The notes under the pieces are model-generated. The model did not search any database. It had not been told where the DNA came from and saw only the letters and a list, made by a program, of their open reading frames with translations. From Hyphomicrobiaceae bacterium (GTDB taxonomy: Bacteria; Pseudomonadota; Alphaproteobacteria; Rhizobiales; Hyphomicrobiaceae), in assembly GCA_041397645.1 (NCBI GenBank), contig JAWKWE010000007.1:129066-193065 (forward strand): DNA of 64,000 nt, in the 5' to 3' direction. A program made the position numbers and the translations under genes. The number at the start of each line of letters is the position of its first letter. Position 1 is the first letter of the stretch. Positions 62,098 through 64,000 of this stretch are shown here, in pieces.

Positions 62098-63741
62098 ATG
62101 CAACAATTGCTAGAGGAGATGTTCCGTGCCTCACGCCGTGCGGCGGCCGGCTTGATGGCGGGTCTGCTTGCCATAGCGGGCACGGCCAATGCCGACGTGT
62201 CTAAAGAGACGGTCAAATCGCTTGGCGCTCCCGACAAGATCGAGACTAACACCGGCGCGCTCGAATTCGAGAACGGCGTGCCGACAGCCAAAACCGCCAG
62301 CAGGGTGTACGACACGCTGGATTTCACCCGAGCCCTCAATGCCTATAACAACAGTTTCCGTGGCGCCTCCGCCCTAGCAATCGTCAAGGGCTGCGAGGGC
62401 ATCGGCGCCAAACCCGGCGATGTCGTCATCTTTTCCAAACTGATGGATTCGAACTCGCTGTTCCTGACTGCCAATGCAGATACTGTCTACTACCTCACCG
62501 GACTCGATCTTAGCAAAGGCCCGCTGGTGATTGAGCAGCCGTCGGATGCCGTCGGTACGATCAACGACATGTGGTTCTCCTGGATTATCGACATTGGCGG
62601 TCCGGGGCCAGACCGGGGGCTCGGTGGCAAATACCTAATCGTCGGACCTGACTATGATGGCCCGCTGCCCGAGGGCGGCTACTTCATTGGGCGTTCGAAG
62701 ACTAACTTTGCGCTTTATGCTGCGCGCGCATACCTCGTTAACAACGACCCCGAACCGGCCGTCGAAAACGTCAAGAAAAACCTGAAGATCTACCCCTACC
62801 AGCCGGGAGCCTTTGGAACGAGCATTGCTCAGGCTCTCGAAGGCACAGTGCGCATCGCAGGCGAGCCTAAGATGCCCGAGATGAAGTTCATCGAGGGCAG
62901 CGGGCTGTCGTTCAACACGATTCCGCCGAGCGATTTCGGCTTCTTTGAGCTGATCAATGAAAATATCCAAAGCCAGCCCGCTACAAGCTATGATGCGGAA
63001 CTCGCGGGGCAACTTGCCGCCATCGGGATCGTACACGGAAAGGAGTTTACACCGGACGATCGACTAAAGAAAATCTTGTCAGATGCGGCGGCGTTCGGAC
63101 AGGCAACCGGCCGGTCACTCAATTGGCGCTACGCGATGAAACATCCGGAGTGGGCTTATTACCAAGGGTCGAAGTGGGGCAGCATGCTGTGGGAAGGCGG
63201 TGCATCCTTCGAAACGCCGCCTCCGCTCTTCGAGGGCGGAATGTTCAAGCCCCTTCCGTCGACCGGTGCACGCACCCTCGACTCGCGCGCGGCCTTCTAT
63301 TACGGCTACACGCTCGACTCGCCCGGCATGATCATGCGCATTCCAGGTGTCGGGTCTCAGTACCTCATGGGGTTTCTCGATTCTGAAGGCAACCCCTTCG
63401 ACGGCGCCAAGACCTACAAGGTGATGCTGCCCAAGGATGTTCCGGCCAAGGCCTTCTGGTCGTTCACACTCTACGACAACCAGACCCGCTCGATGCTGCA
63501 GACGCCGCAAAAATATCCACGCGCCGGCAGCCAGAGCTATCCCTCGCCCGCTGCCGAGGCGGCGGAGGACGGCACTACCACCGTTTGGTTCTCGCCCCAG
63601 CAGCCCAAGGGAGTCGCACGCGGCAATTGGATCCAAACCATGCCTGACAGAGGCTGGTTCACGATCCTGCGCCTCTACAGCCCGCTACCATCGTTCTTCG
63701 ACAAGACCTGGCGGCCGAGCGAAATTGAGCTAGTCAAATAA
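62098..63741 (+). CDS. DUF1254/DUF1214 domain protein, secreted
   Basis: 547 residues. Signal peptide (AAAGLMAGLLAIAGTANA). DUF1254 domain, about 60-200: FSKLMDSNSLFLTANADTVYYLTGLDLSKGPLVIEQP, and a C-terminal DUF1214 domain with MGFLDSEGNPFDGAKTYKVML and AFWSFTLYDNQTRSMLQTPQ. ATG 62098 preceded by TAGGAG. The family is common in soil bacteria with no firm function. A TGCCGGTC/GACCGGCA hairpin is near 63753-63786 after the stop but lacks a T-run. Confidence 0.9.
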   Translation: MQQLLEEMFRASRRAAAGLMAGLLAIAGTANADVSKETVKSLGAPDKIETNTGALEFENGVPTAKTASRVYDTLDFTRALNAYNNSFRGASALAIVKGCEGIGAKPGDVVIFSKLMDSNSLFLTANADTVYYLTGLDLSKGPLVIEQPSDAVGTINDMWFSWIIDIGGPGPDRGLGGKYLIVGPDYDGPLPEGGYFIGRSKTNFALYAARAYLVNNDPEPAVENVKKNLKIYPYQPGAFGTSIAQALEGTVRIAGEPKMPEMKFIEGSGLSFNTIPPSDFGFFELINENIQSQPATSYDAELAGQLAAIGIVHGKEFTPDDRLKKILSDAAAFGQATGRSLNWRYAMKHPEWAYYQGSKWGSMLWEGGASFETPPPLFEGGMFKPLPSTGARTLDSRAAFYYGYTLDSPGMIMRIPGVGSQYLMGFLDSEGNPFDGAKTYKVMLPKDVPAKAFWSFTLYDNQTRSMLQTPQKYPRAGSQSYPSPAAEAAEDGTTTVWFSPQQPKGVARGNWIQTMPDRGWFTILRLYSPLPSFFDKTWRPSEIELVK

Positions 63742-64000
63742 AGCTTCATTCCCTGCCGGTCTAGGCTTCCACGCCCGGACCGGCAACACTGGTCGCTCGC
63801 GAGCTACGTCTGTTCCGGGTCTTGGTTGTGTGAGAACGCAATGGGGCGGTTACAGGCCTTTCATTCGGGCTGATGGTAGCTTGGAATTCCGAATTCGGCG
63901 CGGTAATTCTCCAGTTCGCACTCAGATTATGCTTTGAACGCCGCAAGAAGTGTCATCCGGCCCAATCGGCGCCGGTCAGGCGCGCACTGCCGCCATCAGT
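63742..64000. other. End of window, no gene supported
   Basis: A weak minus-strand frame at 63761-63946 has a basic, low-complexity composition and no features. Nothing else seen. Confidence 0.5.

Noticed and set aside
63753..63786. Terminator after the DUF1254 gene
   Set aside because: Stem TGCCGGTC/GACCGGCA is present but the loop is long and there is no T-run.

Overview
The window reads as chromosome of an alphaproteobacterium of the order Hyphomicrobiales. Hyphomicrobium or a close relative is my best guess, by inference from gene content: a periplasmic PQQ alcohol dehydrogenase, a lanmodulin-type EF-hand protein, a heme-dependent methylamine N-demethylase module and a secreted animal-type heme peroxidase. 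No tRNA, rRNA, CRISPR array, transposase or phage gene was seen.

Layout. 1-6.7 kb: mixed housekeeping (partial sulfurtransferase-like protein, uracil-DNA glycosylase, thermonuclease, PleC/DivJ-type histidine kinase, DUF1289, two tandem membrane-anchored retropepsins, phosphomannomutase/phosphoglucomutase). 6.8-14.4 kb: TauE/SafE permease, dusA, pyruvate carboxylase and a divergent AcoR-like sigma-54 activator. 14.5-20.3 kb: a minus-strand operon for a Tat-type Rieske protein, a PQQ alcohol dehydrogenase, a secreted unknown and a two-subunit molybdenum aldehyde oxidase of the IorAB type. Together these could oxidise an alcohol to an acid in the periplasm. 20.8-24.7 kb: lactate permease with lutB and lutC but no lutA. 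24.9-31.2 kb: DUF2478 protein, ADP-forming acyl-CoA synthetase/acetyltransferase, CMD-family protein, kinase-like fusion and class I glutamine amidotransferase. 31.5-36.0 kb: a sigma-54-type promoter, ammonium transporter, a 63-residue membrane protein and a three-gene heme N-demethylase/dimethylamine monooxygenase set, which looks like methylated-amine nitrogen acquisition.

36.1-44.2 kb: a decayed porin end, an OmpR-type two-component pair, several secreted unknowns, an exosortase-like membrane protein, DUF2270, a porin gene with an in-frame TGA, a 42-residue lipoprotein and a GlsB/YeaQ protein. 44.3-56.7 kb: a type I secretion operon with a 2446-residue RTX heme peroxidase resembling manganese-oxidising MopA proteins, ABC exporter, second RTX substrate and HlyD adaptor. 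56.7-64 kb: an AT-rich upstream region, a paralogue of the 42-residue lipoprotein, a PRC-barrel protein, a lanmodulin homologue with two degraded loops, a cold-shock protein, a frameshifted secreted protein and a DUF1254 protein.

Most notable: the degenerate lanmodulin homologue together with an alcohol dehydrogenase carrying an Asp-X-Asp metal motif; the giant peroxidase export operon flanked by inverted copies of a tiny lipoprotein; the near-perfect sigma-54 site ahead of amt; and three disrupted genes for secreted or outer-membrane proteins.
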